Source of the DNA: Ferrimonas aestuarii
GTDB taxonomy: Bacteria > Pseudomonadota > Gammaproteobacteria > Enterobacterales > Shewanellaceae
NCBI RefSeq assembly: GCF_005116665.1
Contig: NZ_SWCJ01000001.1
Span: 186,001 to 250,000, forward strand
Length of the DNA stretch: 64,000 bases
Reading direction: 5' to 3'
Shown piece by piece: positions 42,935 to 52,887 of the stretch. The number at the start of each line of letters is the position of its first letter. The stretch's first letter is position 1. The position numbers and the translations under genes were made by a program. The notes beneath the pieces were generated by a model. That model saw only the letters and a list, made by a program, of their open reading frames with translations, was not told the origin of the DNA and searched no databases.

Positions 42935-43443
42935 ACCCGATGTTTCAACGCTTTACCGACAGCCTTGGGATGGGGGTGCAGCAGCCGGACTCTTGGCGTC
43001 AATCTACCGATGCCAAGGGCGTTACCGTGGCCTGGGCTAAGTTGACGAAGTCGGAGCAGTTGCTGCCATTCGCCAAGCAGATTGATGAGCTGGGTGGTCG
43101 ACTGAGCACCATTACCGCTTATCAGGTTTCTCCTAACTTTGAGATCGCCTACCACTTCGATCTGGATGGGTCGACGGTAACCGCCATTGTGGTGTTGGCA
43201 CAGGACGGGGCCAAAGTGCCGTCGTTAACTCCGGTGTTTCTGAACGCGGATTGGAACGAACGTGAGTTTATGGAGCTGTATGACATTGAGGTGGTCGGTC
43301 ACCCCAATCCTCGTCGATTGTTTATCGATGAGAACATCTCGCCGGCGGTGTTGCAGCGGTACATTCCGTTTTCCGATCTGGTCAACGCCGCAAGCACCAA
43401 ATCGCTGTGGGAGAAGATCATGAATAGCCGAGGAGAGCACTGA
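42931..43443 (+). CDS. cooU: CO-induced hydrogenase subunit CooU (NuoC-like)
   Basis: 170 residues, soluble. The C-terminal half has the NuoC/30-kDa pattern (VPSLTPVFLNADWNEREFMELYDIEVVGHPNPRRLFIDE). It connects the catalytic subunit to the rest of the arm and binds no metal. ATG 42931, preceded by AGGAGAG, overlaps the cooX stop; the frame opens further upstream at 42874 inside cooX and that start is rejected. Its stop overlaps the cooH start. Confidence 0.9.
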   Translation: MNPMFQRFTDSLGMGVQQPDSWRQSTDAKGVTVAWAKLTKSEQLLPFAKQIDELGGRLSTITAYQVSPNFEIAYHFDLDGSTVTAIVVLAQDGAKVPSLTPVFLNADWNEREFMELYDIEVVGHPNPRRLFIDENISPAVLQRYIPFSDLVNAASTKSLWEKIMNSRGEH

Positions 43444-44525
43444 TGAGCGGTTATAAAGTTCCTGTTGGCCCACTGCACGTTGCCCTTGAAGAACCGATGT
43501 ATTTCAAGGTGGATGTGGAGGGGGAGACCATTCGCGATCTGGAGATCACCGCAGGTCATGTGCATCGCGGATTGGAATACTTGGCGGTGAAACGCAATTT
43601 TTATCAAAACATTACTCTGACTGAGCGGCTGTGCTCGTTGTGTTCCAACAGCCACCCCACCACCTATTGCATGGCGCTGGAGTCGTTGGCGGCAATTGAG
43701 GTGCCCCTACGAGGCCAATACTTAAGGGTGATTGCCGATGAGGTAAAACGGGTGGCGTCGAACCTGTTTAACGTGGGCATCATGGCTCATATCATTGGGT
43801 TTGATTCCCTCTTTATGCATGTGCTTGAAACCCGTGAGGTGATGCAGGATGTGAAAGAGACCATCTATGGCAATCGCATGGATCTGGGGGCTAACTGCAT
43901 CGGTGGAGTGAAATACGACATCGATGAAACGCAGCGGCTTTGGTTGCAGGAGCAATTGACCAAACTGCTGCCGGAAGTGGACAAGATTCGTGACATCTAC
44001 AGCTCCGATCATTTCGTTGTTTCTCGTACCCAAGGGGTGGGCATTTTAACCTTGGAGGACGTGCGAAAACATGGGCTTGTTGGCCCAGTCGCCAGAGGGT
44101 CAGGCTTGGCGTACGATGTTCGAGTTCAAGCTCCCTATGCGGTTTATGATAGGCTCGACTTTGAGATTCAGACGCGAAGCGGCGGTGATGTCTGGTCGCG
44201 GGCCATGGTGCGTCTGGATGAAGTGGTGGTGGCACTGGAGCTGATTCTGCAGTGTTTAGAGCAGATGCCAGCAGGGGCGACGGCGATACCCGGTTTGCCC
44301 GTGATCCCGGCGGGAGAGGCCATTGCCAAGAGCGAAGCGCCCCGAGGAGAGCTGATCTACTATCTGAAAACCAATGGTTCGGATCAGCCGGAGCGCCTCA
44401 AGTGGCGCGTGCCGAGTTACCCTAACTGGGACGCCTTGAGAACCATGATGATTGGCGAAAAGGTGGGGGATGTGTCATTGATGGTGAACAGCATTGATCC
44501 CTGCATCTCCTGCACGGAACGGTAA
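43443..44525 (+). CDS. cooH: CO-induced [NiFe]-hydrogenase large subunit CooH
   Basis: 360 residues, group 4 energy-converting hydrogenase. N-terminal Ni site: ERLCSLCSNSHPTTYC (R-x-C-x-x-C). C-terminal Ni site: D-P-C-I-S-C-T-E-R at the very end, with only three residues after the last Cys. Most hydrogenases have a C-terminal extension removed by an endopeptidase; its absence here fits R. rubrum CooH, which needs no processing. It reduces protons to H2 with electrons from CO. Confidence 0.95.
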   Translation: MSGYKVPVGPLHVALEEPMYFKVDVEGETIRDLEITAGHVHRGLEYLAVKRNFYQNITLTERLCSLCSNSHPTTYCMALESLAAIEVPLRGQYLRVIADEVKRVASNLFNVGIMAHIIGFDSLFMHVLETREVMQDVKETIYGNRMDLGANCIGGVKYDIDETQRLWLQEQLTKLLPEVDKIRDIYSSDHFVVSRTQGVGILTLEDVRKHGLVGPVARGSGLAYDVRVQAPYAVYDRLDFEIQTRSGGDVWSRAMVRLDEVVVALELILQCLEQMPAGATAIPGLPVIPAGEAIAKSEAPRGELIYYLKTNGSDQPERLKWRVPSYPNWDALRTMMIGEKVGDVSLMVNSIDPCISCTER

Positions 44526-44560
44526 CGCGGCGTCAGAAAGCCAAATAAAGGAACAGCTGG

Positions 44561-45229
44561 ATGTACTCTAAGATGAAATTGAGCCAGTTCAACATGATTG
44601 AACTGCTCAAAAAGCCCAAGTACGAAGGGTTTCTGTCCGATTTTTGCTGTCGTCAGTTGCGTCGGGGCCAGCTGTTGTCTCAGGACTGCCACGAAGAGAG
44701 TAAGGTGTTTGTGTTGGTCTCAGGCCGTTTGCGGCTGTATCTCTCCTACGAAGGGCGGGAGTTTACCCTCTCTTTCTTGGAGCCCGGCGACATCTTTACC
44801 ACCCACAGCCGCATGCTGATTGAGGCCAGTCGAGAGAGCGCCATCATGATGATCAGCGTTCACCGCTTTCATCAGGAGGTGGTGAGCTTTCCTGAGGTGT
44901 CCATGGTGATGACCGGAATTCTTGGTCAGGTGCTCTCTGGTACTTTAGATGTGATTGAAGGGATCATCTTCCACGATGTGCAGTATCGGTTGGTGGAGTT
45001 TCTCTTGGCTTTGGCGCAGGAGCGCGGCACCCAAACCTCAAAAGGGCTGGCCTTTGAATGCGATCTCAACATGGAAGAGATTTCGCTGCTCATCGGCACC
45101 ACTCGTCAAACGGCGTCCTCTCTGCTGAATAACCTCATCAAAGAGGGGGTGCTTGAGCGCCACAGCCGCCGAGATTTTGTGATTCCCGAGCTGGAAAAGA
45201 TGGAGGCGCTGTTAGAGCAGCCCTCTTAA
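44561..45229 (+). CDS. cooA: CO-sensing heme transcription activator CooA (CRP/FNR family)
   Basis: 222 residues. An N-terminal cyclic-nucleotide-like domain (residues about 1-130) is joined by a long C-helix (VLSGTLDVIEGIIFHDVQYRLVEFLLAL) to a winged HTH (EEISLLIGTTRQTASSLLNNLIKEGVL). In R. rubrum CooA the heme ligands are His77 with Cys75 and the N-terminal Pro2. The equivalent stretch here is GDIFTTHSRMLIEA: His82 is kept, but the Cys position is Thr80, and no Pro follows Met1. Identity as CooA rests on alignment (GRLRLYL, H-S-x-x-L-I-E-A) and on the locus. It ends the coo run, 35 bp after cooH. Autoregulation through the CooA site is expected. Confidence 0.88.
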   Translation: MYSKMKLSQFNMIELLKKPKYEGFLSDFCCRQLRRGQLLSQDCHEESKVFVLVSGRLRLYLSYEGREFTLSFLEPGDIFTTHSRMLIEASRESAIMMISVHRFHQEVVSFPEVSMVMTGILGQVLSGTLDVIEGIIFHDVQYRLVEFLLALAQERGTQTSKGLAFECDLNMEEISLLIGTTRQTASSLLNNLIKEGVLERHSRRDFVIPELEKMEALLEQPS

Positions 45230-45263
45230 CCTAGCTAAGCGCTCAATGTTCGTTGCCCAGAGC

Positions 45264-45291
45264 TGGCGCCTCACTAGAGCGCGCCATTTTT
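45264..45291 (+). terminator. Terminator of the coo operon
   Basis: The hairpin tggcgc-(loop)-gcgcca is followed by five T residues. An outer 9-bp inverted repeat, aagcgctca (45237) and tgagcgctt (45291), embraces it. It starts 35 bases after the cooA stop. Confidence 0.7.
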
Positions 45292-45340
45292 GAGCGCTTG
45301 TCACTCTCCCTATCATGGCTGGCATATATTTCAAGGTGCG

Positions 45341-45363
45341 CATCAATAACATTATTATTGATG
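45341..45363. promoter_or_regulatory. Perfect 9-bp-arm palindrome upstream of pstS
   Basis: catcaataa-catta-ttattgatg lies about 175 bp before the pstS start, in the 300-bp gap between cooA and the transporter. A PhoB box would be two direct CTGTCAT-like repeats and is not seen. An operator for an unidentified regulator is likely. Confidence 0.5.
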
Positions 45364-45536
45364 TGGGCTTTGCCTAGGCGTACCCTGAAGCCCCCGTGTT
45401 TTTTTGTTAAATCTATCTGGCACCTCTGACTAAATTCGCTTAAGGCCTTCGAGTAGGGCAGTTTTGGCTGCGCCTTTATTGGCGAGCCGATGGCGTATTT
45501 GTGGTGGTGGAGAGGCCGGCGCCGTAAGGAGTTTTT

Positions 45537-46367
45537 GTGCGTAATTTTTGTTTGGTTTTGAGTCAGTGTCTGTTGGGACTGGTGTTGAGTTCGTCTGCGA
45601 TGGCCACCGAGCTAAGCGACTTTAAACAGATGAGTGGCACCTTGAACATTGCTGGCGGCACTGCCCACATTCCGGTGATGAAGAAAGCCGCTCAGGCGAT
45701 CATGACCACCAACCCAGAGATCCGCATCACCATCGCTGGTGGTGGCTCCGGTGTTGGCGCCAAGCAGGTGGGCAAAGGCTTGGTGGAAATCGGCAACACT
45801 GGCCGTCCACTTAAGCCAAAAGAGGCCGCTCAGGGCCTAAATTCCTACCCGTTTGCCATTGATGGCGTGGCGGTAATTGTGCACCCAGATAACTCAGTGG
45901 CAAACCTGACTCAGGCGCAGGTAATCGATATCTATGCCGGTAAGATCAGCAACTGGAAACAGGTGGGCGGCGCAGACGCGGCCATTCATATCTACACCCG
46001 CGACGAAGCCAGTGGCACTCGCTCGGTATTCGTGAAGAAGCTGCTGAATAAAGGCAGCGTGGTTAACAGTGCAAACGTCGTTGCTTCCAACGGCGCCATG
46101 AAGTCGGCGGTCTCCCGCGACAAGGGAGCCATCGGTTACAGCAGCGTTGGTTACATCGATGCCATGGTCAAAGCCCCAAGTCTGGATGGCGTGACGCCAA
46201 CCAACGAAGCCTGCGCCAACGGCGACTACCCTGTGGTTCGTAAGCTGTTTATGAACACCAAGGGTGAACCTAGCGGGCTGACCAAGCAGTTTATCGATTA
46301 CATCTTCAGCGCCGATGGTGCTAAGTACATTCAAGCTTCGGGCTACATCCCGGTTGCTGCTCAGTAA
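45537..46367 (+). CDS. pstS: Phosphate ABC transporter substrate-binding protein PstS
   Basis: 276 residues. A signal peptide (CLLGLVLSSSAMA, cleaved after AMA) leads a PBP-like fold. The phosphate-binding family loops are SGVGAKQVGKG, EIGNTGRPL and RDEASGTRSVF. It captures phosphate in the periplasm. GTG start at 45537 with AAGGA six bases upstream. A PstSCAB module follows with 16-bp or overlapping spacing. A related oxyanion cannot be excluded. Confidence 0.88.
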   Translation: MRNFCLVLSQCLLGLVLSSSAMATELSDFKQMSGTLNIAGGTAHIPVMKKAAQAIMTTNPEIRITIAGGGSGVGAKQVGKGLVEIGNTGRPLKPKEAAQGLNSYPFAIDGVAVIVHPDNSVANLTQAQVIDIYAGKISNWKQVGGADAAIHIYTRDEASGTRSVFVKKLLNKGSVVNSANVVASNGAMKSAVSRDKGAIGYSSVGYIDAMVKAPSLDGVTPTNEACANGDYPVVRKLFMNTKGEPSGLTKQFIDYIFSADGAKYIQASGYIPVAAQ

Positions 46368-46383
46368 TGGCTGAAGGTGTTCG

Positions 46384-47262
46384 TTGATTAATATCAATTC
46401 CCAGCGGCTGTTGCTGTTGCCCGTCGGGCTGGCACTGTCGCTGATTACTCTTCTGTTCGGCTTCCTGCTCTACTTCTCCCTGCCCGTGATTGCTCAAAGC
46501 GACCTGTCGATGTTGATAGGCCCTTGGCAGCCGGAGTCCGGGCAGTTTGGCATTGGGGCCATGATCCTCGGCTCGCTGCTGCTCGGCCTCTGCGCCACGG
46601 CGTTGGCACTGCCGCTGGCCATCGGCGTGGTCTGTTTCTGCCTGCTGGAGCGATACCAAACCCTGGGGCTCTGGCTGAGGCGGCTAATTCGTTTGATGGC
46701 GGGCATGCCAACGGTGGTGTACGCGTTAACGGCGCTGTTTCTGTTGGTGCCGCTGCTGCGGGAGATCTTCGTTAACAGCTCGGGTTTCTGCTTGCTGGCG
46801 GCCATTTTGATGGTGGTGCTGTTGATACTGCCCACCATGGTGATGATGCTGGATAACCATTGCCTCCCCTTGGTGCGCCGCTATCGACAACTGACCCAAT
46901 CCTTGGGCTTTAGCGATCTGCAGCTGCTGCGCTACCTGGTGCTGCCTCGAAGTGGTCGCGGCCTGTTTAGTGCCACTTTGATGGGGTTTAACCGAGGCAT
47001 AGGTGACACCTTGCTGCCGATGATGTTGGCGGGCAACGCGCCGCAATTTAGCGCTGATCTGCTTGATTCCATGCGTACGTTGACTGCCCATATCGGTTTG
47101 GTGATCGCCACCGAGCATGGCAGCGGCATGTATAACTCGCTGTTTGTGGCTGGGTTAGTGCTGTTGCTGTTCAGTACCTTGGTGACGGCGTTGGTGCGGC
47201 GTTTGGCTGCGCCGCCGAAGGGCAACGCAACCACATCAAGCACACCGGGAGCCTTGTCATGA
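46384..47262 (+). CDS. pstC: Phosphate ABC transporter permease PstC
   Basis: 292 residues, six membrane spans. The permease EAA loop is near the C-terminus (RQLTQSLGFSDLQLLRYLVLPRSGRGL), preceded by the PstC-like AGMPTVVYAL segment. TTG start at 46384 with GAAGG just upstream; no better start is available. Four-base overlap with pstA. Confidence 0.85.
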   Translation: MININSQRLLLLPVGLALSLITLLFGFLLYFSLPVIAQSDLSMLIGPWQPESGQFGIGAMILGSLLLGLCATALALPLAIGVVCFCLLERYQTLGLWLRRLIRLMAGMPTVVYALTALFLLVPLLREIFVNSSGFCLLAAILMVVLLILPTMVMMLDNHCLPLVRRYRQLTQSLGFSDLQLLRYLVLPRSGRGLFSATLMGFNRGIGDTLLPMMLAGNAPQFSADLLDSMRTLTAHIGLVIATEHGSGMYNSLFVAGLVLLLFSTLVTALVRRLAAPPKGNATTSSTPGALS

Positions 47263-48149
47263 GTGAGCGCTTACTGGGACGCTGGAGCCTGTTTGCCAGT
47301 ACCTTGGTGGTGGCTTGCCTAGTGGCAGTCATCGGCTTTGTGGTGATCAAAGGTGGGCCAACGTTAAGTTTGGCATTGCTGTTTGGAGACGCCGAGCCGT
47401 GGGCGGCCATGCTGGGGAACACTCCGGTGTGGGAGGGGGTCTGGCCAGCCTGTGTGGGTACCTTAAAAGCGGTGTTGTTGGCACTGGCCTTAGCGTTGGT
47501 GCCGGGCATCGCCACCGGGTTGTATCTGGTGTTGACGCCACACTCTCGCTTTTCTCAGGCACTGGCGTTTGTGGTTGATCTGCTGGCGGGCATTCCATCG
47601 GTATTGATGGGGCTGTTTGGTTTCACCCTGATTGTATTTTTAAAGCAGCACCTGTTTGCCAGTGCGGGCAGCAGTTTGCTGCTCTCCTCAACGTGTTTGG
47701 CCATGCTGGTGTTGCCCTATCTGGCGATGGCCACGCGTATGGCGCTGATGGCCCAACCTTCAAGCCTTGAGGTCACGGCGCTGTCGCTGGGGATGACACC
47801 ATGGCAGGCGCTGTGGCATGTGCGCTTGCCCGAGGCGCGCATGGGCATTGTCGCCGGGGTGATTTTGGCGCTGGGGCGTGCTGCCGAGGATACGGCGGTG
47901 ATCATGCTGACCGGAGCGGTGGCCAGTGCGGGCTTGGCTGGCGGTCTGTTTGAACGCTTTCAGGCGCTGCCATTCACCATCTTTTATTACGGTGCCCAGT
48001 ATCAGTCTGAGTTTGAGCTGCAGATGGCCTTTGGCGCCGCGTTGATCCTATTGATACTGACCGCGTCACTGTCCACCTTGGTGGTGGCGTTAGTGGGTGG
48101 TTACCAACAGCGAGTTTTATCCCCTAACCAAGGGCAGGAGGAAGCATGA
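47259..48149 (+). CDS. pstA: Phosphate ABC transporter permease PstA
   Basis: 296 residues, six membrane spans. Family motifs are VVDLLAGIPSVLMGLFGF, TALSLGMTPWQALWHVRLPEARMGIVAGVILALGRAAEDTAVIMLTGA (EAA loop plus PstA signature). Overlaps pstC and pstB by four bases each. Confidence 0.88.
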   Translation: MSERLLGRWSLFASTLVVACLVAVIGFVVIKGGPTLSLALLFGDAEPWAAMLGNTPVWEGVWPACVGTLKAVLLALALALVPGIATGLYLVLTPHSRFSQALAFVVDLLAGIPSVLMGLFGFTLIVFLKQHLFASAGSSLLLSSTCLAMLVLPYLAMATRMALMAQPSSLEVTALSLGMTPWQALWHVRLPEARMGIVAGVILALGRAAEDTAVIMLTGAVASAGLAGGLFERFQALPFTIFYYGAQYQSEFELQMAFGAALILLILTASLSTLVVALVGGYQQRVLSPNQGQEEA

Positions 48150-48880
48150 GCCATTGTCCCCAAGGGGCGAGTTGTAAATCGTCTCGCATCGCCACCATTC
48201 GTAACTTGTCGGTGCAATTTAATGGCCGCACGGCTCTGGATGACATCAACCTAATGTTGGAAAAGCATAAGGTGGCCGTGGTCAGTGGCCACTCAGGGTG
48301 TGGCAAAAGTACTCTGCTTAAAGCCCTCAATCGCCTCAATGACAGCGATGGTAATTGTCACACCCAAGGAGACATCGAACTGATGTTGTCTAGCGGTCCG
48401 GTGTTGGTTAATCGTCTTCCTCAGCAAGGGTTACCGCAGCTGCGTCAACGGGTCGGTATGGTGTTTCAGCACCCGCAGCTGTTGCCGGGCAGCATCGAAG
48501 ACAACCTGCTGTTGCCCCTTAAGGTGGTTAAGGGACTGTCTGAAGCGGCGGCAAGGGCTAAGATTCGCCGCGCCTGTGAACAAGCCAGTTTGTGGGAGGA
48601 GATTGGCGATCGGCTGACGCTAAGTGCCGATTCTCTCTCTGGTGGTCAGCAGCAGCGATTGTGCCTAGCGCGAACCCTCGCGATGGAGCCGGAGCTGTTA
48701 CTGTTGGATGAGCCTACCGCGTCTTTGGATCCCAAAGCGGCGGCGCGCATCGAGCAGTGCATTAGCCAATTGGCGGCGCAGTACAGCATCGTGATGGTGT
48801 CGCACAGTGAGGCGCAGGTTGAGGCGCTGGCAGACGTGCACATTCAGATGCAGTCAGGACGAATCGTCGGCATTAGCTAG
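48146..48880 (+). CDS. pstB: Phosphate ABC transporter ATP-binding protein PstB
   Basis: 244 residues. Walker A is GHSGCGKST (about residue 50), Q-loop MVFQHPQLLPG, signature LSGGQQQRL, Walker B LLLLDEPTASLD, switch His in MVSHS. Translation is coupled to pstA. No phoU, phoB or phoR follows, which is unusual for a primary Pst system, so this may be a second or specialised importer. Confidence 0.9.
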   Translation: MSHCPQGASCKSSRIATIRNLSVQFNGRTALDDINLMLEKHKVAVVSGHSGCGKSTLLKALNRLNDSDGNCHTQGDIELMLSSGPVLVNRLPQQGLPQLRQRVGMVFQHPQLLPGSIEDNLLLPLKVVKGLSEAAARAKIRRACEQASLWEEIGDRLTLSADSLSGGQQQRLCLARTLAMEPELLLLDEPTASLDPKAAARIEQCISQLAAQYSIVMVSHSEAQVEALADVHIQMQSGRIVGIS

Positions 48881-48893
48881 ATAAATGCCTAAC

Positions 48894-48921
48894 ACTAAAA
48901 AAGGCCCCGCAGGGCCTTTGT
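48894..48921. terminator. Bidirectional terminator between pstB and the M4 protease gene
   Basis: The stem aaaggccc-cgc-agggccttt-like repeat (48900-48919) has an A run on its left (48896-48902), giving TTTTTT after the hairpin on the minus strand. On the plus strand the T tract is weak. It mainly serves the convergent protease gene. Confidence 0.75.
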
Positions 48922-48933
48922 GGTTTCTAGTGC

Positions 48934-50745
<1,812 letters not shown>

Positions 50746-51227
50746 CTACAAGTCCTTTCTAATTTATAATAACTATCCATTTTTCAGCGATTTGTATCGT
50801 TGATTGCGTGAGCTGCAAAACAAAATTCCAGCTCACTAGTCATTTAGGCACAGTTATCAAAAGGAGGATGAAAGCAATAACCAATCAAAAAGGTCGGAAA
50901 AGAGCACTTTGTTTGTGAGTCTAGTGAAACCTTTACTGGATGGCGGATGTGGATCGAGGGATTGAGAAAATGCCACCAATGGCGAAAGAAAAGGGCTTCT
51001 TCGGGTGCAATCAAACCGCAGAAGCCCCGCAAAGGAAAACGCCAGCACCTAGGGAGGAGGGCTAACTAAGCCGCTAATTTATAGCGGTTTCTTTGCAGTT
51101 TTATGTCGGTACTGATTGTCTTGATTTGTTTGGCTGAAAACTGAGCGATTTTACGTGTTTTTCAAGCCGGTTTTCCGCGGGGTCTAGAACACCATCCTGA
51201 GTTATCAAGGGTTGGCAGTGGTCTTGA
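50746..51227. other. Intergenic region between protease and CbiM-like genes
   Basis: About 480 bp without a supported gene. The first part should hold the protease promoter. A minus-strand hairpin at 50984-51027 is listed as a terminator. Confidence 0.6.
50984..51027 (-). terminator. Probable minus-strand terminator downstream of the CbiM-like gene
   Basis: On the minus strand gggcttct and agaagccc form a stem, with a 19-base loop, followed by ttttcttt. It lies about 200 bases beyond the stop codon of the membrane-protein gene. Confidence 0.55.
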
Positions 51228-51863
51228 TTACAGGGAATCTGGCGTATCTTGCCAGGTAGCCAACCAATGGGGGCGATGGACCACCAATAATGTGGTGGTA
51301 AACCCATTGAGCATGGCTTCGGGGAAGAAGAACAACGGCATCAAAACCAGATAGTTGTCTTGAACAATGTACCAGTCGTACTGGCCGCTGAACCATAAAC
51401 TCAGCAGGAGAGTGCGAACCACAAAACAGGCGATGCCAGCGAGAAAACCATCAATAAAGATGTAGATCCACAGATTTCTTGGCAGGTAGTTGTGGCTTAG
51501 GGTCAAGATGGCAAAGCTCAACAAGATGGGCGCGGCAATGCCAAGCAGTGCCATGATGCCGCCACTGTGCCAGGGCTCAATGCCCACGGCCATAATGGCC
51601 AATTGCACCAAGCTGGCCACCACGATGGCATTGCGCCAGCCAAAGACTAAGGTAGTCACGGTGAGGGCCACAAAATGCAGATCCAAGCCATCGTAGATGC
51701 CCGCCCGCAGCTGCCACAGCAGAAAGAGGCCCACAGTAAAGCCAAGAGTTAGATGTTGTACCGAGCTGTGGCTGCGAATGCGTTGCCACAATTGACCGGT
51801 TCGTAAGCAGTATAACGCCAGCCACGCCCACAGTCCCCAAGCCAAAAATTCCAGTGCTGCCAT
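51228..51863 (-). CDS. CbiM-like energy-coupling-factor transporter membrane protein
   Basis: 211 residues, about six membrane spans. The segment RAGIYDGLDLHFVALTVTTLVFGWRNAIVVASLVQLAIMAVG has the pattern of the CbiM/NikM S-component core (hydrophilic H-x-L followed by long spans). CbiM proteins bind Co or Ni in the N-terminal M-H-I/M segment. Here no N-terminal His appears (MAALEFLAWGL), so metal binding may differ. AAGGA is seven bases before ATG 51863. No ECF ATPase partner is adjacent. Confidence 0.65.
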   Translation of the reverse strand: MAALEFLAWGLWAWLALYCLRTGQLWQRIRSHSSVQHLTLGFTVGLFLLWQLRAGIYDGLDLHFVALTVTTLVFGWRNAIVVASLVQLAIMAVGIEPWHSGGIMALLGIAAPILLSFAILTLSHNYLPRNLWIYIFIDGFLAGIACFVVRTLLLSLWFSGQYDWYIVQDNYLVLMPLFFFPEAMLNGFTTTLLVVHRPHWLATWQDTPDSL

Positions 51864-52084
51864 CGTTATTATCCTTAATCGGCCTTATAAAAGCGTAACC
51901 TAATTCATCGGTGAGACTAAAGCCCTTGGGGGAAAATTCCTGTTTGTATGAGGGCGGTGTTGCTGTTGTTGAGTTGCTTCACTGGTTTGATATTAATTTT
52001 GGCATCGGCATCAGTGGCGCCGCTGTTTTTCCGAGGTGTGGTGCGAATGCGATTATTGCATCGACGACTATTTCAGTGACGATA

Positions 52085-52111
52085 ATTTAATAATGATTCC
52101 TATTATTAAAT
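52085..52111. repeat. Inverted repeat, 10-bp arms
   Basis: atttaataat (52085-52094) and attattaaat (52102-52111) are perfect complements around a 7-base spacer. The A/T-only arms make regulatory binding or DNA unwinding both possible. Confidence 0.5.
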
Positions 52112-52174
52112 AAATTCAGTTCATTTATTGAATCGATATTATTCGATATTTTTGGAAGGCCAGTTAATCAATAT

Positions 52175-52210
52175 CAAAATGATAAATCCCATAGGTTGGT
52201 TATCATTTTG
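52175..52210. repeat. Inverted repeat, 11-bp arms
   Basis: caaaatgataa (52175-52185) and ttatcattttg (52200-52210) are perfect complements around 14 bases. No T run follows, so it is not a usual terminator. Confidence 0.5.
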
Positions 52211-52887
52211 GTTAACGGTTCTGGAAGGACTCTTCTCGATAATCACTAACTGCAGTCATGAGTGTTTTGTGTTTATGTTATTGTTTTATATGGATTTGCT
52301 TGTTGGTTTTGTGATTTGAATCATTGTTGGCATAGATGTTGGAATCAAATGTTTGGACGCTTGTTATCACCGTGCGGGTCGTTTTGGACTCGCCGACGTA
52401 ACAAGCTTAATCAGTGGTAATGATTAGGCGAATGTTAATGAGCCAATAAAACAAAATATAACGTAAATACTAGTCGGATTTACCTGCGGTACCGTGGCAC
52501 CGGTTTTTAATTAACACCAACTGATGTGCGCTGTTGTCGTCAAGGTATGGGCTGCGTTGTTTGCTTTAAGTAAAGTGCAGAACCCCCATAGGTAAGCCCT
52601 ATGAGAACCGTAACTAGGAATTCAGTCTGTGTTGATGTTATTGGCCGCCGCGATACTGGATCGCCAAGTGCCGGTAATGTCGAAATGTATGAAGTCGTTA
52701 ACAGTCGAGAGCGCTCGGCATAACGGCTTGTTTTAGTTGATATGACAAACGAAATGTACCTTCGACTATCCATTCATACAACCCGGTGCTGTGGGAGAAA
52801 GGGGCGATCGGACGGAGGTGGCCGCTACAGCAGCATAACGCTAATGGAGTACGTTTCTTGGTTCATGTCGACAGCAAGGAGAACACT

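Larger units (their letters stand above)
51864..52887. other. Long intergenic region upstream of the GltD-like/nifJ operon
   Basis: About 1 kb, AT-rich between 52040 and 52480. No supported gene: a 63-codon hydrophobic frame (52128-52319) has no ribosome site. Two strong inverted repeats, listed separately, lie in it. The last 300 bases should contain the promoter of the oxidoreductase operon. The frame of the downstream gene is open from 52786. Confidence 0.5.

Noticed and set aside
52085-52210. Integron attC site
   Set aside because: No integrase of integron type, no R-box core (GTTRRRY) arrangement at the ends and no cassette ORF.
52128-52319. 63-codon hydrophobic frame
   Set aside because: No ribosome site; it overlaps the strong inverted repeat and an AT-rich tract where chance hydrophobic frames are common.
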